64,000 nt of DNA from Mycobacterium sp. BK086 (GTDB lineage: Bacteria > Actinomycetota > Actinomycetes > Mycobacteriales > Mycobacteriaceae), in NCBI GenBank assembly GCA_004362315.1, contig SNWL01000003.1:1736001-1800000 (forward strand). Reading direction: 5' to 3'. The notes below the pieces were generated by a model that saw only the letters and a program-made list of their open reading frames with translations, did not search any database and was not told the origin of the DNA. Position numbers and translations under genes: made by a program. Positions 9,437 through 18,321 of this stretch are shown in pieces. Numbering within the stretch: the first letter of the stretch is position 1; the number at the start of each line of letters is the position of its first letter.

Positions 9437-9873
9437 CAGGAATCTCCTTCCCGGAGAGGCAGTTCCACGGTCGCGGTGCCGGGCATCAGGATGTCGGATT
9501 CCCGCCGGCCCGCGATGTCCAGATCGACGAGGCCCCGGCCGCCAGCCACTCGTTTTCCGGTGACGGTGCCGCCGAAGGTCAGCTGCTGTCCGGGGAACGC
9601 CACCCCGCGGTTCTGCACCGAAAAGTCGACGAGCCTGCCCCGGCCACCGATCCAGTCGGTGATCGCGCGGGCCAGCAGCGCGGCCTGCAACGGGCCCTGC
9701 ACCAGGACATCGTCGTAACCCTCGCCGTCGCGGGCGTAGTCCTTGTCGTAGTGAATACGATGCCCGTTGTAGGTCGCCGCGCTGAAGAAGAACATCTGCG
9801 TCTCATCGACAGTCACCACCAACTCGGGCAGCTCGTCGCCGGGCGTGACGTCGTCATAGAACAGCCGAGTCAT
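9436..9873 (-). CDS. MaoC-like enoyl-CoA hydratase, ChsH1-like subunit
   Basis: 145-residue single hot-dog domain of the MaoC family. Residues 35-41 read YNGHRIH, giving N36 and H41 at the same five-residue spacing as the catalytic D29/H34 pair recalled for ChsH1. The acid residue is thus Asn, but the His base is retained. VQGPLQAALLAR forms the hot-dog central helix region. It overlaps the upstream MaoC gene by four bases. With that protein it probably forms a heteromeric hydratase that adds water to the enoyl-CoA made by the FadE pair, producing the substrate of the adjacent aldolase. The pairing is inferred from order and motifs. Confidence 0.82.
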   Translation of the reverse strand: MTRLFYDDVTPGDELPELVVTVDETQMFFFSAATYNGHRIHYDKDYARDGEGYDDVLVQGPLQAALLARAITDWIGGRGRLVDFSVQNRGVAFPGQQLTFGGTVTGKRVAGGRGLVDLDIAGRRESDILMPGTATVELPLREGDS

Positions 9874-10367
9874 GGTCGCGCGATCATCGACGTGGAGGCC
9901 TCGGCCACCAGCTCGTCGCGCTGGTTGCGGTAGACGGTGTGCCAGGTGACCAATACGAATCGCCCTGAGCGGCCCTCTTTTTCGACCACCGACTCGATGG
10001 TGCGGACCATCTCGATCTCGTCGCGATGGTAGGCAGGCAGGTGGAACGTGGTGCTCTCACCGCCTGCCATCCGGCGCGGCGCCTTCGGGAAGGCGAGGCT
10101 GCCGGAGACGGCGCCGGACGAGCCGTCGGGACGCAGACTCGACAGCGCGCTGACACCCAGAATCGCGTATTGCAGATACAGCGGCGGGCAGATGACGTCG
10201 CGGTAGCCGTTGGCGCGGGCGTACTCGGGGTCGAACCACAGCGGGTTGTCGTCACCGACCGCGGCGGCCCATCGTTGCCAGTCCCGGCGGATCACCTCGC
10301 CGGAGGCGGTGGCGGCGACCGTGCCCACTCGGGCGGCCGTCTCCGGATCGATGAGGCTCTCGGTCAC
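9870..10367 (-). CDS. MaoC-like hydratase, ChsH2 N-domain-like subunit
   Basis: 165-residue hot-dog domain protein (FAS1-type dehydratase domain). The motif GDDNPLWFD has Trp where catalytic MaoC proteins have His, so it is probably the non-catalytic, substrate-shaping partner, as in ChsH2. Unlike ChsH2 it ends at residue 165 and has no fused DUF35 domain; that domain is encoded separately two genes downstream. The segment FHLPAYHRDEIEMVRTIESV covers the second half of the fold. Four-base overlaps (ATGA type) join it to both the fadE gene upstream and the smaller maoC gene downstream. Confidence 0.8.
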   Translation of the reverse strand: MTESLIDPETAARVGTVAATASGEVIRRDWQRWAAAVGDDNPLWFDPEYARANGYRDVICPPLYLQYAILGVSALSSLRPDGSSGAVSGSLAFPKAPRRMAGGESTTFHLPAYHRDEIEMVRTIESVVEKEGRSGRFVLVTWHTVYRNQRDELVAEASTSMIARP

Positions 10368-11470
10368 TGACCGTCCTTGCGCCGCAACCGATCCGCGATC
10401 CCCGCGCGACTGATCTGGTCATCGTCCAGCCAGCCGGCGGCGATGTCGGCTCCCCCACCCAGCGTCGACAGCACCCTGGCCCGTTCCGACCACAGGTACA
10501 GATCGGTCTCGACGACGTATCCCATTCCGCCGTGCAGCTGGTGGGCGTCGAGGGTGGCCCACTTGGCGGCGGTGGCGGATTGGATTCTGGCGATGGCGGT
10601 TTCGCGGATCGCGGTGCGACCCTGACCGATCGCGTGGACCGCCGCCTGGGCCGCGAGCCGCGCCGCCGCCAGTGCGATGTGCATATCGGCCACGATGTGC
10701 TGAGCGGCCTGGAACGAGGCGATCGGCCGGCCGAACTGGTGCCGCAGCGTGGTGTAGCGCACCGTCCGCTCCATGACGGCCTCGCCGACACCGACCAGGT
10801 CCAGCGACGCCAGCGCGACCGCGGCGTTGGCCACCCGGCGCAACTCGTCGCGGCCAGGGGACGCTCCGTCGCCGAGCACGTCGTCCACGGGAACGTCGTC
10901 GAAGCGCACCACCGACGCGTGGTGACCGCCCATGAGCGCCAGCGGCCGCAGCGTCACGCCCTCGTTGCGCAGCCCGACGACGAAGCACACCGTGTTGCCG
11001 GACTTGTCGAACCCACTCACCACGATCACGTCGGCGGTGTCGGCGTCGGCGACGAAGTCGGCCGTACCGGTCAGCCGCCAGCTGCCGTCCTTGGCCTGGT
11101 CGGCACGCATGGTGGCGGTGACGTCGGAGGCGTCGTTGGGGTTCCACAGCGCGGTGGTTCCGGCGATCCGGCCCGCAGTGAGATCAGGAAGCCATCTGGC
11201 CCAAGACTTTTCGCCAGCCAGAACATACAGCGCATACCCGGCGATGACGGTGCTGTGCACCCGCATCGGGCCCAGCGCCCGACCCGCCTCGCGCGCGAAG
11301 ATCGCGAGATCCGTCAACGTCCCGCCGGATCCACCATGGCATTCCGGGAGACCCAGGCCCATCACACCCGCGGCGGCCAGGTCGTTCCACAGATCGCCGC
11401 GGCCTGCGCTCAGCAGCCCACGGAGGCTGGCCGCCAGATCGCGCTCATCCTGAGAGGCAACGAGTTTCAT
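10364..11470 (-). CDS. Acyl-CoA dehydrogenase, FAD-contributing subunit (FadE28/FadE27-like)
   Basis: 368-residue acyl-CoA dehydrogenase-fold protein starting MKLVASQDER at ATG 11470, one base after the stop of the preceding fadE. Longer in-frame extensions overlap that gene. It retains the FAD-binding segment RHQFGRPIASFQAAQHIVADM in its second half, which the partner gene lacks. The N-terminal domain is somewhat short and divergent. This split matches the alpha2beta2 steroid acyl-CoA dehydrogenases of actinobacteria (ChsE1-ChsE2, ChsE4-ChsE5), in which each FAD site is built by two different subunits. Expected role: desaturation of the side-chain CoA thioester together with the 392-residue partner. 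Confidence 0.83.
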   Translation of the reverse strand: MKLVASQDERDLAASLRGLLSAGRGDLWNDLAAAGVMGLGLPECHGGSGGTLTDLAIFAREAGRALGPMRVHSTVIAGYALYVLAGEKSWARWLPDLTAGRIAGTTALWNPNDASDVTATMRADQAKDGSWRLTGTADFVADADTADVIVVSGFDKSGNTVCFVVGLRNEGVTLRPLALMGGHHASVVRFDDVPVDDVLGDGASPGRDELRRVANAAVALASLDLVGVGEAVMERTVRYTTLRHQFGRPIASFQAAQHIVADMHIALAAARLAAQAAVHAIGQGRTAIRETAIARIQSATAAKWATLDAHQLHGGMGYVVETDLYLWSERARVLSTLGGGADIAAGWLDDDQISRAGIADRLRRKDGQ

Positions 11471-11471
11471 A

Positions 11472-12650
11472 TCACCGTCCGTACGAGGGCATGCCGTTGC
11501 CGCGCTGGGCGATGACGTCGCGAAGCACCTCGTTGGTGCCACCACCGAAGCGCATGAGCGGAGCGAACCGGTAGAGCTTCTCGAACCGCCCGCCCGCCGG
11601 GGCTTCGGGATTCCGGTGCGCCAGCAGACCTTCCGCGCCCAGCAGGTCGATGCCCAAATCGGCGATGCGCTGCCGCAATTCGCTGCTGAACACCTTCTCG
11701 ACGCTCACTTCCACCGTCGGGATCACTCCGTCGGACAGCAGCGAGGAGGCTTCGTACCCCATCAGCCCGGCGACGTCGACATCGGCCTCGGCCTGGGCCA
11801 GCCGGCGCCGGAAGCCCGCGTTGTCGATGGGGATGGTGCCGTCGCGGCGAGGCATGCGCGCCAGCACCTGCAGCTCGTCGAGCGCGCGACGCAGGTCGCC
11901 TGCATTGGTCAGCGCGCCCCGCTCGAGGTCCAGAGCCCCGGTGATGTAGGACCAGCCGCGGTTCTCCTCGCCGATCAGGTTGGTCACCGGTACCCGGACG
12001 TCGTCGAAGAAGACCTCGTTGGTGCGGTAGCCCGACCAAGCGATCAACGGACGGATCCGGACCCCGGGGCTGTCCACCGGGACGACGATCACCGAGATGC
12101 CCCGGTGCCGCTGAGCCTGTGGATCGGTCCGCACACACAGCCATTCGTGGGTCGACCGCTGGGCTCCGCTGTTCCAGATCTTGGACCCGTTGATCACCCA
12201 CTCGTCGCCGTCGCGCACCGCCTTGGTCCGCAGCGAGGCCAGGTCAGTTCCGGCGTCGGGCTCGGAATAGCCCAGCGCACAAGTCATCTCACCGCGGGCG
12301 ATCAATGGGAGGAATTCGCGCTTGTTCTGTTCGGTGCCGTGCCGCATGATCATCGGCGCGATCGAGGTGACCGTCAGATCGGGGCCGGGCGCACCCCAGT
12401 ATTCGAACTCGGTCATCAGCAGGTGCAGGTGCACCGGGCCCAGCCCGAGCCCGCCGTACTCCGCAGGCCAGTTCAGCCCGAACCAGCCCTTGGCGCCGAG
12501 CTTGGCGCGGAACGCGGCGACCTCGCCGCCCGGGTGTTCCAGATTGTGTTCGGCGATTTCTGTGCGCAAGCTGTCAGTGACGTTCTCGCGCAGGAATTCC
12601 CGAACCTCGGCCAACCAGGCGCGCTGGTCGGCGTCAAGGTCGAAATCCAC
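11472..12650 (-). CDS. Acyl-CoA dehydrogenase, catalytic-base subunit (FadE29/FadE26-like)
   Basis: 392-residue acyl-CoA dehydrogenase. Motifs include WPAEYGGLGLGP, ALGYSEPDAGTDLASL (FAD/substrate loop) and GGTNEVLRDVIAQRG near the C-terminus. E243 in LDLERGAL lies close to the catalytic Glu position reported for ChsE4 (E247), while the RxxFG...FQ FAD-binding helix is missing. It therefore looks like the base-donating half of a heterotetramer with the next gene. First gene of the operon; GTG start with TAGGGT eight bases upstream and no Shine-Dalgarno, so probably leaderless. Divergent from a carboxymuconolactone decarboxylase-family gene. Assignment to a steroid pathway is inferred. Confidence 0.85.
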   Translation of the reverse strand: MDFDLDADQRAWLAEVREFLRENVTDSLRTEIAEHNLEHPGGEVAAFRAKLGAKGWFGLNWPAEYGGLGLGPVHLHLLMTEFEYWGAPGPDLTVTSIAPMIMRHGTEQNKREFLPLIARGEMTCALGYSEPDAGTDLASLRTKAVRDGDEWVINGSKIWNSGAQRSTHEWLCVRTDPQAQRHRGISVIVVPVDSPGVRIRPLIAWSGYRTNEVFFDDVRVPVTNLIGEENRGWSYITGALDLERGALTNAGDLRRALDELQVLARMPRRDGTIPIDNAGFRRRLAQAEADVDVAGLMGYEASSLLSDGVIPTVEVSVEKVFSSELRQRIADLGIDLLGAEGLLAHRNPEAPAGGRFEKLYRFAPLMRFGGGTNEVLRDVIAQRGNGMPSYGR

Positions 12651-12658
12651 AAGTCAGC

Positions 12659-12664
12659 ACCCTA
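12659..12664 (-). promoter_or_regulatory. Probable -10 element of the seven-gene fadE operon
   Basis: TAGGGT on the minus strand lies eight bases before the GTG start of the first fadE gene, with no ribosome-binding site between them. This fits a leaderless mycobacterial promoter. I looked for a KstR-type TNNAACNNGTTNNA or a KstR2-type palindrome in the 93-bp divergent region and saw neither. Confidence 0.4.
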
Positions 12665-12743
12665 GCCGAGTAGTTAGTCCGTCAACCCAATATTGATGTG
12701 CTTCGGGGTGTCACATTTTCGGTCCCGCGAGCATCTTGAGTAC

Positions 12744-13316
12744 ATGAACACACGACTCGAAGCACTCACCCCGGAGAAGGCCCCGCGGCTGACCCGGCTG
12801 ATGTATCGCTGGGCGAAACGGCGCTTCGGCGAAGTTCCCGAACCGTTCGCCGTCTACGCCCACCACACCCGCCTGCTGGTGGCCAACGCCGTCCACGAGG
12901 GTCTGCTGCAGAACGCGTCCAAGACGTTGCCCGTCAGCGTCCGCGAGCTCGCGGTGTTCTGGACCGCCCGCACGGTCGGCTGCTCCTGGTGCGTCGACTT
13001 CGGCCAGATGCTGATGCGGCTGGAGGGCCTGGACTCCGACCGGCTCAAGCACATCGACGACTACGCGACCTCGCCGCTCTACACCGACGACGAGCGGGCC
13101 GCGATCGCCTACGCCGACGCCATGACGACCGACCCGCACACGATCACCCAGGAGCAGGTCGACGATCTGCGGCGGCGGTTCGGCGCCGACGGCGTGGTGG
13201 AGCTGACCTATCAGATCGGCGTGGAGAACATGCGGTCCCGGATGAACGCCGCGCTGGGCATCACCGAACAGGGCTTCAGCTCGGGCGACGCCTGCCGCGT
13301 CCCCTGGGCCACCTAG
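12744..13316 (+). CDS. Carboxymuconolactone decarboxylase / AhpD-like protein
   Basis: 190-residue all-helical protein of the carboxymuconolactone decarboxylase superfamily. The redox motif CSWCVDFG sits near residues 86-93 with upstream Glu in VRELAVFWTART, the AhpD-type peroxidase arrangement. It probably has peroxidase or thiol-disulfide activity; a true gamma-lactone decarboxylase role is less likely given the CxxC. ATG 12744 (MNTRLEAL) is chosen over an earlier in-frame ATG at 12693, which would place the start close to the divergent fadE promoter. Divergent from the fadE operon, so it could be co-regulated, but no operator is visible. Confidence 0.75.
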   Translation: MNTRLEALTPEKAPRLTRLMYRWAKRRFGEVPEPFAVYAHHTRLLVANAVHEGLLQNASKTLPVSVRELAVFWTARTVGCSWCVDFGQMLMRLEGLDSDRLKHIDDYATSPLYTDDERAAIAYADAMTTDPHTITQEQVDDLRRRFGADGVVELTYQIGVENMRSRMNAALGITEQGFSSGDACRVPWAT

Positions 13317-13467
13317 CGTCCCGCGCGTCCCCACGCTAGGGCCATCAGGCCACTGATTCCATTGCTCTATTACCTACAGGAAAACAATTCCGCAGATTCT
13401 GCGCACACACGCCACTGAAACCGTAATCTCGTCTCGTTCAAATTCAGGCGTTCAAGCAGGAGATGCC

Positions 13468-15207
13468 ATGAGTAAAGGCGAGCTCACCCTCGAGCCCCCA
13501 GGGCCGGCCCCGTCCACTGTCGAGAGCAAGGGCCTCAAGGGCGGCGCGCTGGGGCTTGTGTCCAGCATCGTCGTCGGCATGGCCTCGACCGCCCCGGCCT
13601 ACTCGCTGGCGGCCACCCTCGGGCTGATCGTCGCCAGCGGCGGGGCGCTGCTGGCGGGGGTCAAGGCCCCGGCGATCGTGCTGGTCGCGTTCATTCCCAT
13701 GTACATGATCGCGGTCGCCTACCAGGAGCTGAACAAGGCCGAGCCGGACTGCGGCACCACCTTCACCTGGGCGTCGCGGGCATTCGGCCCCCTGATCGGC
13801 TGGCTCGGCGGCTGGGGCATCATCGCCGCGGATGTCATCGTGATGGCCAACCTCGCCCAGATCGCCGGCGCCTACTCGTTCACCTTCGTCGGTGAACTGG
13901 GTTGGTCGTCGGCGGCCGACCTGGCCAACAGCACCCTCTGGTCGACGGTGGCCGGAGTCATCTGGATCATCGTGATGACCTACATCTGTTATCGCGGCAT
14001 CGAAGTCTCGGCGCGGTTGCAGTACGGCCTACTCGGCATCGAGCTCGTCGTACTGGTGGTGTTCTCCGTCGTCGCGCTGATCAAGGTCTACACCCACCAC
14101 GCCGAGGGCTACTCCCTGCTTCCCTCGCTGTCGTGGTTCTGGCCGGGCGGACTGGACTTCGGCACCGTCATCGCGCCGGCCATCCTGACCGCGATCTTCA
14201 TCTACTGGGGCTGGGACACCGCGGTCGCCTGCAATGAGGAGTCCGACGACCCCGGCACCACCCCTGGTCGTGCCGCCGTCATCTCGACCTTCCTGCTGCT
14301 GGCCACCTACGCGTTGGTCAGCGTCGCGGCAATCGCCTTCGCAGGCACCGGAACCGAAGGAATCGGCCTGGGCAATCCGGACAACGCAGCCGATGCCTTC
14401 GCGGCCATCGGACCCGCGCTGTTCGGCGACAGCGTCCTGGGCCACATCGGCCTGCTGCTGTTGTCCGCGTCGATCCTGACCTCGGCATCGGCGTCGACCC
14501 AGACGACGATCCTGCCAACCGCGCGCACCACGCTGTCGATGGGCGTCTACAAGGCACTGCCCGAATCGTTCGCCAAGATCCACCGCAACTACCTGACCCC
14601 CACCACCTCGACGGTGATGATGGGCGTGGTCTCGATCGTCTTCTATGTGCTGTTCACGTTGGTCAGTCCGAACCTGCTGTCGGCGTTGATCGGTTCGGTC
14701 GGCCTGATGATCGCGTTCTATTACGGCCTGACCGGATTCGCCTGCGCCTGGTTCTATCGCAAGGACCTCACCAAGAACGTCCGCGATTTCATGATGCGCG
14801 GGGTGATCCCGCTGCTGGGCGGATTGATCCTGCTGGTGGTCTTCGCCTACGGCCTGATCCAGTACGCCAAGCCGGATTGGCTGACCGATGACGAGGGCAA
14901 CAACGTCACGATCTTCGGGTTCGGCGCCGTCGCCGTGGTAGGCATCGGCGCGCTGGTGCTCGGCGTCATCCTGATGGTGGTGTGGTGGCTGATCCGGCCG
15001 GACTTCTTCCTGGGAAGAACATTGTCGCGGCGTTCGAGCGCCGATCTGGTGCTGGAGCCGGCCACCGCCGTCGAGGCCCACTTCGGGTTGCCCGACTCCG
15101 GCGATATGCCGACGGTGATCGCACCCGATCTGTCGAACCTGCCGCCGGGCGAGACTGCCGTCAATCCCGAGACAGGTGAGGAGTTCACCCGCGGCCCACA
15201 GGCCTAG
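13468..15207 (+). CDS. APC-family amino acid / polyamine permease
   Basis: 579-residue integral membrane transporter of the amino acid-polyamine-organocation family with about 12-14 hydrophobic segments. TM1 carries GMASTAPAYSLAATLG, the unwound substrate-binding helix of APC proteins, after a KGGALGLVSSIVVG lead-in. A hydrophilic C-terminal tail of about 70 residues ends the protein. AGGAGA precedes the ATG by a good distance. It is convergent with the gamma-glutamyltransferase gene (23-bp overlap). Its neighbours (aminotransferase, aminoaldehyde dehydrogenase, GGT, Lrp regulator) point to uptake of putrescine, GABA or a related amine; the substrate is not shown by sequence. Confidence 0.82.
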   Translation: MSKGELTLEPPGPAPSTVESKGLKGGALGLVSSIVVGMASTAPAYSLAATLGLIVASGGALLAGVKAPAIVLVAFIPMYMIAVAYQELNKAEPDCGTTFTWASRAFGPLIGWLGGWGIIAADVIVMANLAQIAGAYSFTFVGELGWSSAADLANSTLWSTVAGVIWIIVMTYICYRGIEVSARLQYGLLGIELVVLVVFSVVALIKVYTHHAEGYSLLPSLSWFWPGGLDFGTVIAPAILTAIFIYWGWDTAVACNEESDDPGTTPGRAAVISTFLLLATYALVSVAAIAFAGTGTEGIGLGNPDNAADAFAAIGPALFGDSVLGHIGLLLLSASILTSASASTQTTILPTARTTLSMGVYKALPESFAKIHRNYLTPTTSTVMMGVVSIVFYVLFTLVSPNLLSALIGSVGLMIAFYYGLTGFACAWFYRKDLTKNVRDFMMRGVIPLLGGLILLVVFAYGLIQYAKPDWLTDDEGNNVTIFGFGAVAVVGIGALVLGVILMVVWWLIRPDFFLGRTLSRRSSADLVLEPATAVEAHFGLPDSGDMPTVIAPDLSNLPPGETAVNPETGEEFTRGPQA

Positions 15208-16732
15208 CCGGGCGCGGATGGTGCGCGACTATCGCCGCACCGTCCGCCCGTGGGTCCGCGGCCGCGGTCATGCCACCCGCGTCGTCGACGAACACGACGT
15301 TGGCCTGGCCCATCGATTCGGTATGTGCCGGGACCTCGGTCGGGGTGAAGCCGGCGCGACGGATCGACGCGACCGCGGACGCGGCCACGTCGTCCTCGAC
15401 CGTGACGGCGTCGGGGCCACCGCCGGTCTGGTTGCCGACGATGGCGCGTGGAGCCGCCACCGCGTCGATCGCGCCGGCACCGGCCAACGCGTACAGAAGG
15501 ATCTGACCCAGGATCTGCGGTTGGCCCTGACCGCCCATCGTCGACAGCACATGCCTCACGCGCCCGTCCCGCACTGTCAGCACCGGCATCAATGTGTGCG
15601 CGGGTCGTTTGCGCGGCGCGATCACGTTGGGTGACGCCGCGTCCAGGGAGAACCCGCACCCGCGATTGTGGAACAGCACACCGGTCGCCGGGTCGATGAG
15701 CCCCGATCCGAAGGCGTAATACACGCTCTGGATCAAGGAGACCGCGTACCCGTCACCGTCCGCCGCGGCGATGCCGACGGTATCGCCACTCGGTCGGCGC
15801 CGTGGCGGGGTCCGCCTCGGAGCCACGTCGACGGTCCCGAACCGAGGGTCCGCGAGGAGGTTGTCGCGAATCTCGTTGCCGCGCTTGAAGACCTGCAGCA
15901 GATGTCCCAGGCCCTCGCCGGCCGGGTCGCCGATCGGGCGGTCGCGAACCGCGCCGAGCGCATCCACCAGCACGAATCCCTGACTGTTGGGCGGACTGGT
16001 CAGAACCGTGAGGTCGCCGAACTCAACGCGCAGCGGCGCCACGACCTCGGCCTGGAAGTCCGCGAAATCCGGTACCGTCAATGATGATCCGCGCGATCGC
16101 AGATAATCCACCGTGCGGGTGGCCAGATCGCCGGTGTAGAACGCGTCACCTCCCGCGGCCCGAAGAGTCGCGAACGTGTCGGCCAGGGCCGGCTGTCGGA
16201 GCATGGCGCCTCCCGTCAGGGGCGTCGACTCCGGGCGGAAAACCCGATCGACGTCTTCGGCCCCGACGAGATCGTCGTTCTCGGTGTCGGCGAGGTGATG
16301 GGCCAGTGACTGCGACACCGGTGCCCCATCGCGCGCCAACGCCTCGGCGTCGCGCAGGAGCGCACCCCACGGGGTCCGGGAACCGAAGCGGCGCATGGCC
16401 TCCCACCCCCGGACACCGCCGGGGACGGTAACCGTTTCCGCACCGCGCACCGGCATCGAGTCGCCGTGAACCGCCCGCAGCCCGGCGGCATCGACCGCGG
16501 CGCCGGCCCATCCCGATGCGTTGACGCAATTCACCGCCCCGTCGGGTGTCCGGATCAACGCGAAGAGATCGCCGCCGAGCGCGACGTTGTGCGGATACAC
16601 CACCGTGAGCACCGCCGCCGCCGCGATCGCGGCATCGATCGCGTTCCCGCCGTCGCGGAACACCCGACCGCCGGCCTCTGTCGCCAGAACGTGCGGGGTG
16701 GCGAGCGCTCCGAGAGCCGGTGGACGCGGCAC
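15185..16732 (-). CDS. Gamma-glutamyltransferase family protein (Ntn hydrolase)
   Basis: 515-residue protein of the GGT family, normally autoprocessed into large and small subunits at a Thr that becomes the nucleophile. Here that Thr is in PSGDTVGIAAADGDG at about residue 317, followed by YYAFGSGL and the small-subunit GGQGQPQI segment (family STMGG). The N-terminal domain begins LATEAGGRVFRDGGNAIDAAIA as in the family. I see no secretion signal, so it may be cytoplasmic. GTG start directly follows the aldehyde dehydrogenase stop, so the two form an operon. It could hydrolyse gamma-glutamyl amides of a polyamine or amino acid, by analogy with PuuD; inferred. Confidence 0.82.
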   Translation of the reverse strand: MPRPPALGALATPHVLATEAGGRVFRDGGNAIDAAIAAAAVLTVVYPHNVALGGDLFALIRTPDGAVNCVNASGWAGAAVDAAGLRAVHGDSMPVRGAETVTVPGGVRGWEAMRRFGSRTPWGALLRDAEALARDGAPVSQSLAHHLADTENDDLVGAEDVDRVFRPESTPLTGGAMLRQPALADTFATLRAAGGDAFYTGDLATRTVDYLRSRGSSLTVPDFADFQAEVVAPLRVEFGDLTVLTSPPNSQGFVLVDALGAVRDRPIGDPAGEGLGHLLQVFKRGNEIRDNLLADPRFGTVDVAPRRTPPRRRPSGDTVGIAAADGDGYAVSLIQSVYYAFGSGLIDPATGVLFHNRGCGFSLDAASPNVIAPRKRPAHTLMPVLTVRDGRVRHVLSTMGGQGQPQILGQILLYALAGAGAIDAVAAPRAIVGNQTGGGPDAVTVEDDVAASAVASIRRAGFTPTEVPAHTESMGQANVVFVDDAGGMTAAADPRADGAAIVAHHPRPARPVGRG

Positions 16733-18235
16733 TTACCGCAGCTTGAAGATCGTTCGGTGCCAATCCTTTTCGGCGACGCCGGTGATATCGCTCATCACGT
16801 GCTTGATGGTGAGGTACTCCTCGAACGAGTAGTCGCTCATATCCTTGCCGAACCCGGACGCGCCGACGCCGCCGTGCGGCATCTCGCTGATGATCGGGAT
16901 GTGGTCGTTGATCCACACACAGCCCGCGTCGATCTCGCGCGACGCGCGCTGGGCCCGGTAGACGTCGCGGGTCCACGCCGAGGCCGCCAGCCCGTAGTCG
17001 GTGTCGTTGGCCTGGCGCAGCGCATCGTCGTCGCCGTCGTGGGTGCGCACGGTCAGCACCGGACCGAAAACCTCGTCGCGGTAGATCTCGGAGGTCTCGG
17101 CGACGTCGGCGACCAGCGTCGGCAGGTAGAAGGAGCCCGGCAGGTCCGGGGCGGCGCCGCCGGTGACGACGCGGCCGCCCTCGCCCGGGGCCCTGGCCAC
17201 CATCGCCGCGACCTTGTCGCGGTGGACCGCCGAGATCAGCGGGCCCAGATCGGTGTCGGGATCCTGCGGGTCGCCGACGACCATCTTGCTCATCAATTCG
17301 GCCACCCCGGCGACGAAGTCGTCGTACAGATTGCGCGCGACGATCGCACGGGTCGCGGCAGTGCAGTCCTGCCCGGTGTTGATCAGCGATCCGGCCACCG
17401 CACCGTTGATCGCGGCGTCGAGGTCGGCGTCGTCGAATACGACGAACGGGGCCTTACCGCCGAGCTCGAGCTGGGTGCGGTGGCCGTGCACGGCCGCCGC
17501 GGCCATCACCCGCCGGCCCACGGCGGTGGAGCCGGTGAACGTGACGACGTCGACGTCGCGGTGACCGGCCAGCGCCGAGCCGACATCGGAGCCGGCACCC
17601 GTCAGCACGTTCAATACGCCATCGGGCAGGCCCGCCTCGGTGGCCAGCCGGGCCAGCGTCAACGTGGTCAGCGGGGTCAGCTCGGCGGGCTTGATCACCA
17701 CCGAGCAGCCCGCGGCCAAGGCGGGCAGCACCTTCCACACCGCCATTTGCAACGGGTAGTTCCAGGGCGTGATCGTCGCGACCACCCCGACGGCCTCGCG
17801 CCGGATGGACGACGTGTGGTCACCGCTGTACTCGCCGGTGGCCTTGCCTTCCAGGTGCCGGGCGGCGCCGGCGAAGAAGGCGATGTTGTCGATGCTGCCG
17901 GGGACGTCGAACTCGGTGGCCAGCCGCACCGGCTTGCCGGTCTGGCTGACCTCTTCGGCGACGATCTCTTGCGCATGCGCGTCGACGAGCTCGGCCAGCT
18001 TGGCCAGCACCGTGGAGCGCTCGACCGGGGTGGCCCGCGACCAGCCGCGCAGCGCGGTCCGCGCGGAGGCGACCGCGGCGTCGACGTCGGTGGGCTCGGC
18101 CAGCGCGAGCTCCGCCACAACGCTGCCGTCAGCCGGGTTGATCACCTGATGGAGGCCGCCACCGGTCGTCACCGGGGCACCATCGATCCAGCTACTGGGA
18201 ATCACGGTCCCACGGTAACCGACCCGCTCAGCCAC
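16733..18235 (-). CDS. Aldehyde dehydrogenase, probably aminobutyraldehyde type
   Basis: 500-residue NAD(P)-dependent aldehyde dehydrogenase with ITPWNYPLQM, FTGSTAVGRR, the catalytic Glu in LELGGKAPF (about residue 258) and catalytic Cys in GQDCTAATR (about residue 291). Overall pattern and length fit gamma-aminobutyraldehyde or betaine-aldehyde dehydrogenases. Oxidising the aminoaldehyde made by the divergent aminotransferase would yield GABA or a similar acid. Start: GTG 18235; a second GTG 10 codons later (IPSSWIDG) is also possible. Divergent from the Lrp regulator across about 86 bp, which probably holds the shared control region. Confidence 0.85.
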   Translation of the reverse strand: MAERVGYRGTVIPSSWIDGAPVTTGGGLHQVINPADGSVVAELALAEPTDVDAAVASARTALRGWSRATPVERSTVLAKLAELVDAHAQEIVAEEVSQTGKPVRLATEFDVPGSIDNIAFFAGAARHLEGKATGEYSGDHTSSIRREAVGVVATITPWNYPLQMAVWKVLPALAAGCSVVIKPAELTPLTTLTLARLATEAGLPDGVLNVLTGAGSDVGSALAGHRDVDVVTFTGSTAVGRRVMAAAAVHGHRTQLELGGKAPFVVFDDADLDAAINGAVAGSLINTGQDCTAATRAIVARNLYDDFVAGVAELMSKMVVGDPQDPDTDLGPLISAVHRDKVAAMVARAPGEGGRVVTGGAAPDLPGSFYLPTLVADVAETSEIYRDEVFGPVLTVRTHDGDDDALRQANDTDYGLAASAWTRDVYRAQRASREIDAGCVWINDHIPIISEMPHGGVGASGFGKDMSDYSFEEYLTIKHVMSDITGVAEKDWHRTIFKLR

Positions 18236-18321
18236 TGCTACGCATTACCGCAGTATGGGTGGGCAAAGACCACCAATTTCATCGATCTGGTTGCTCAAAA
18301 CAACGGATTCCGTGCACAATC

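Noticed and set aside
12651..12743. Possible KstR or KstR2 operator in front of the acyl-CoA operon
   Set aside because: Scanned for TNNAACNNGTTNNA and the KstR2-type palindrome; only weak AT-rich matches such as AATATT, not convincing.
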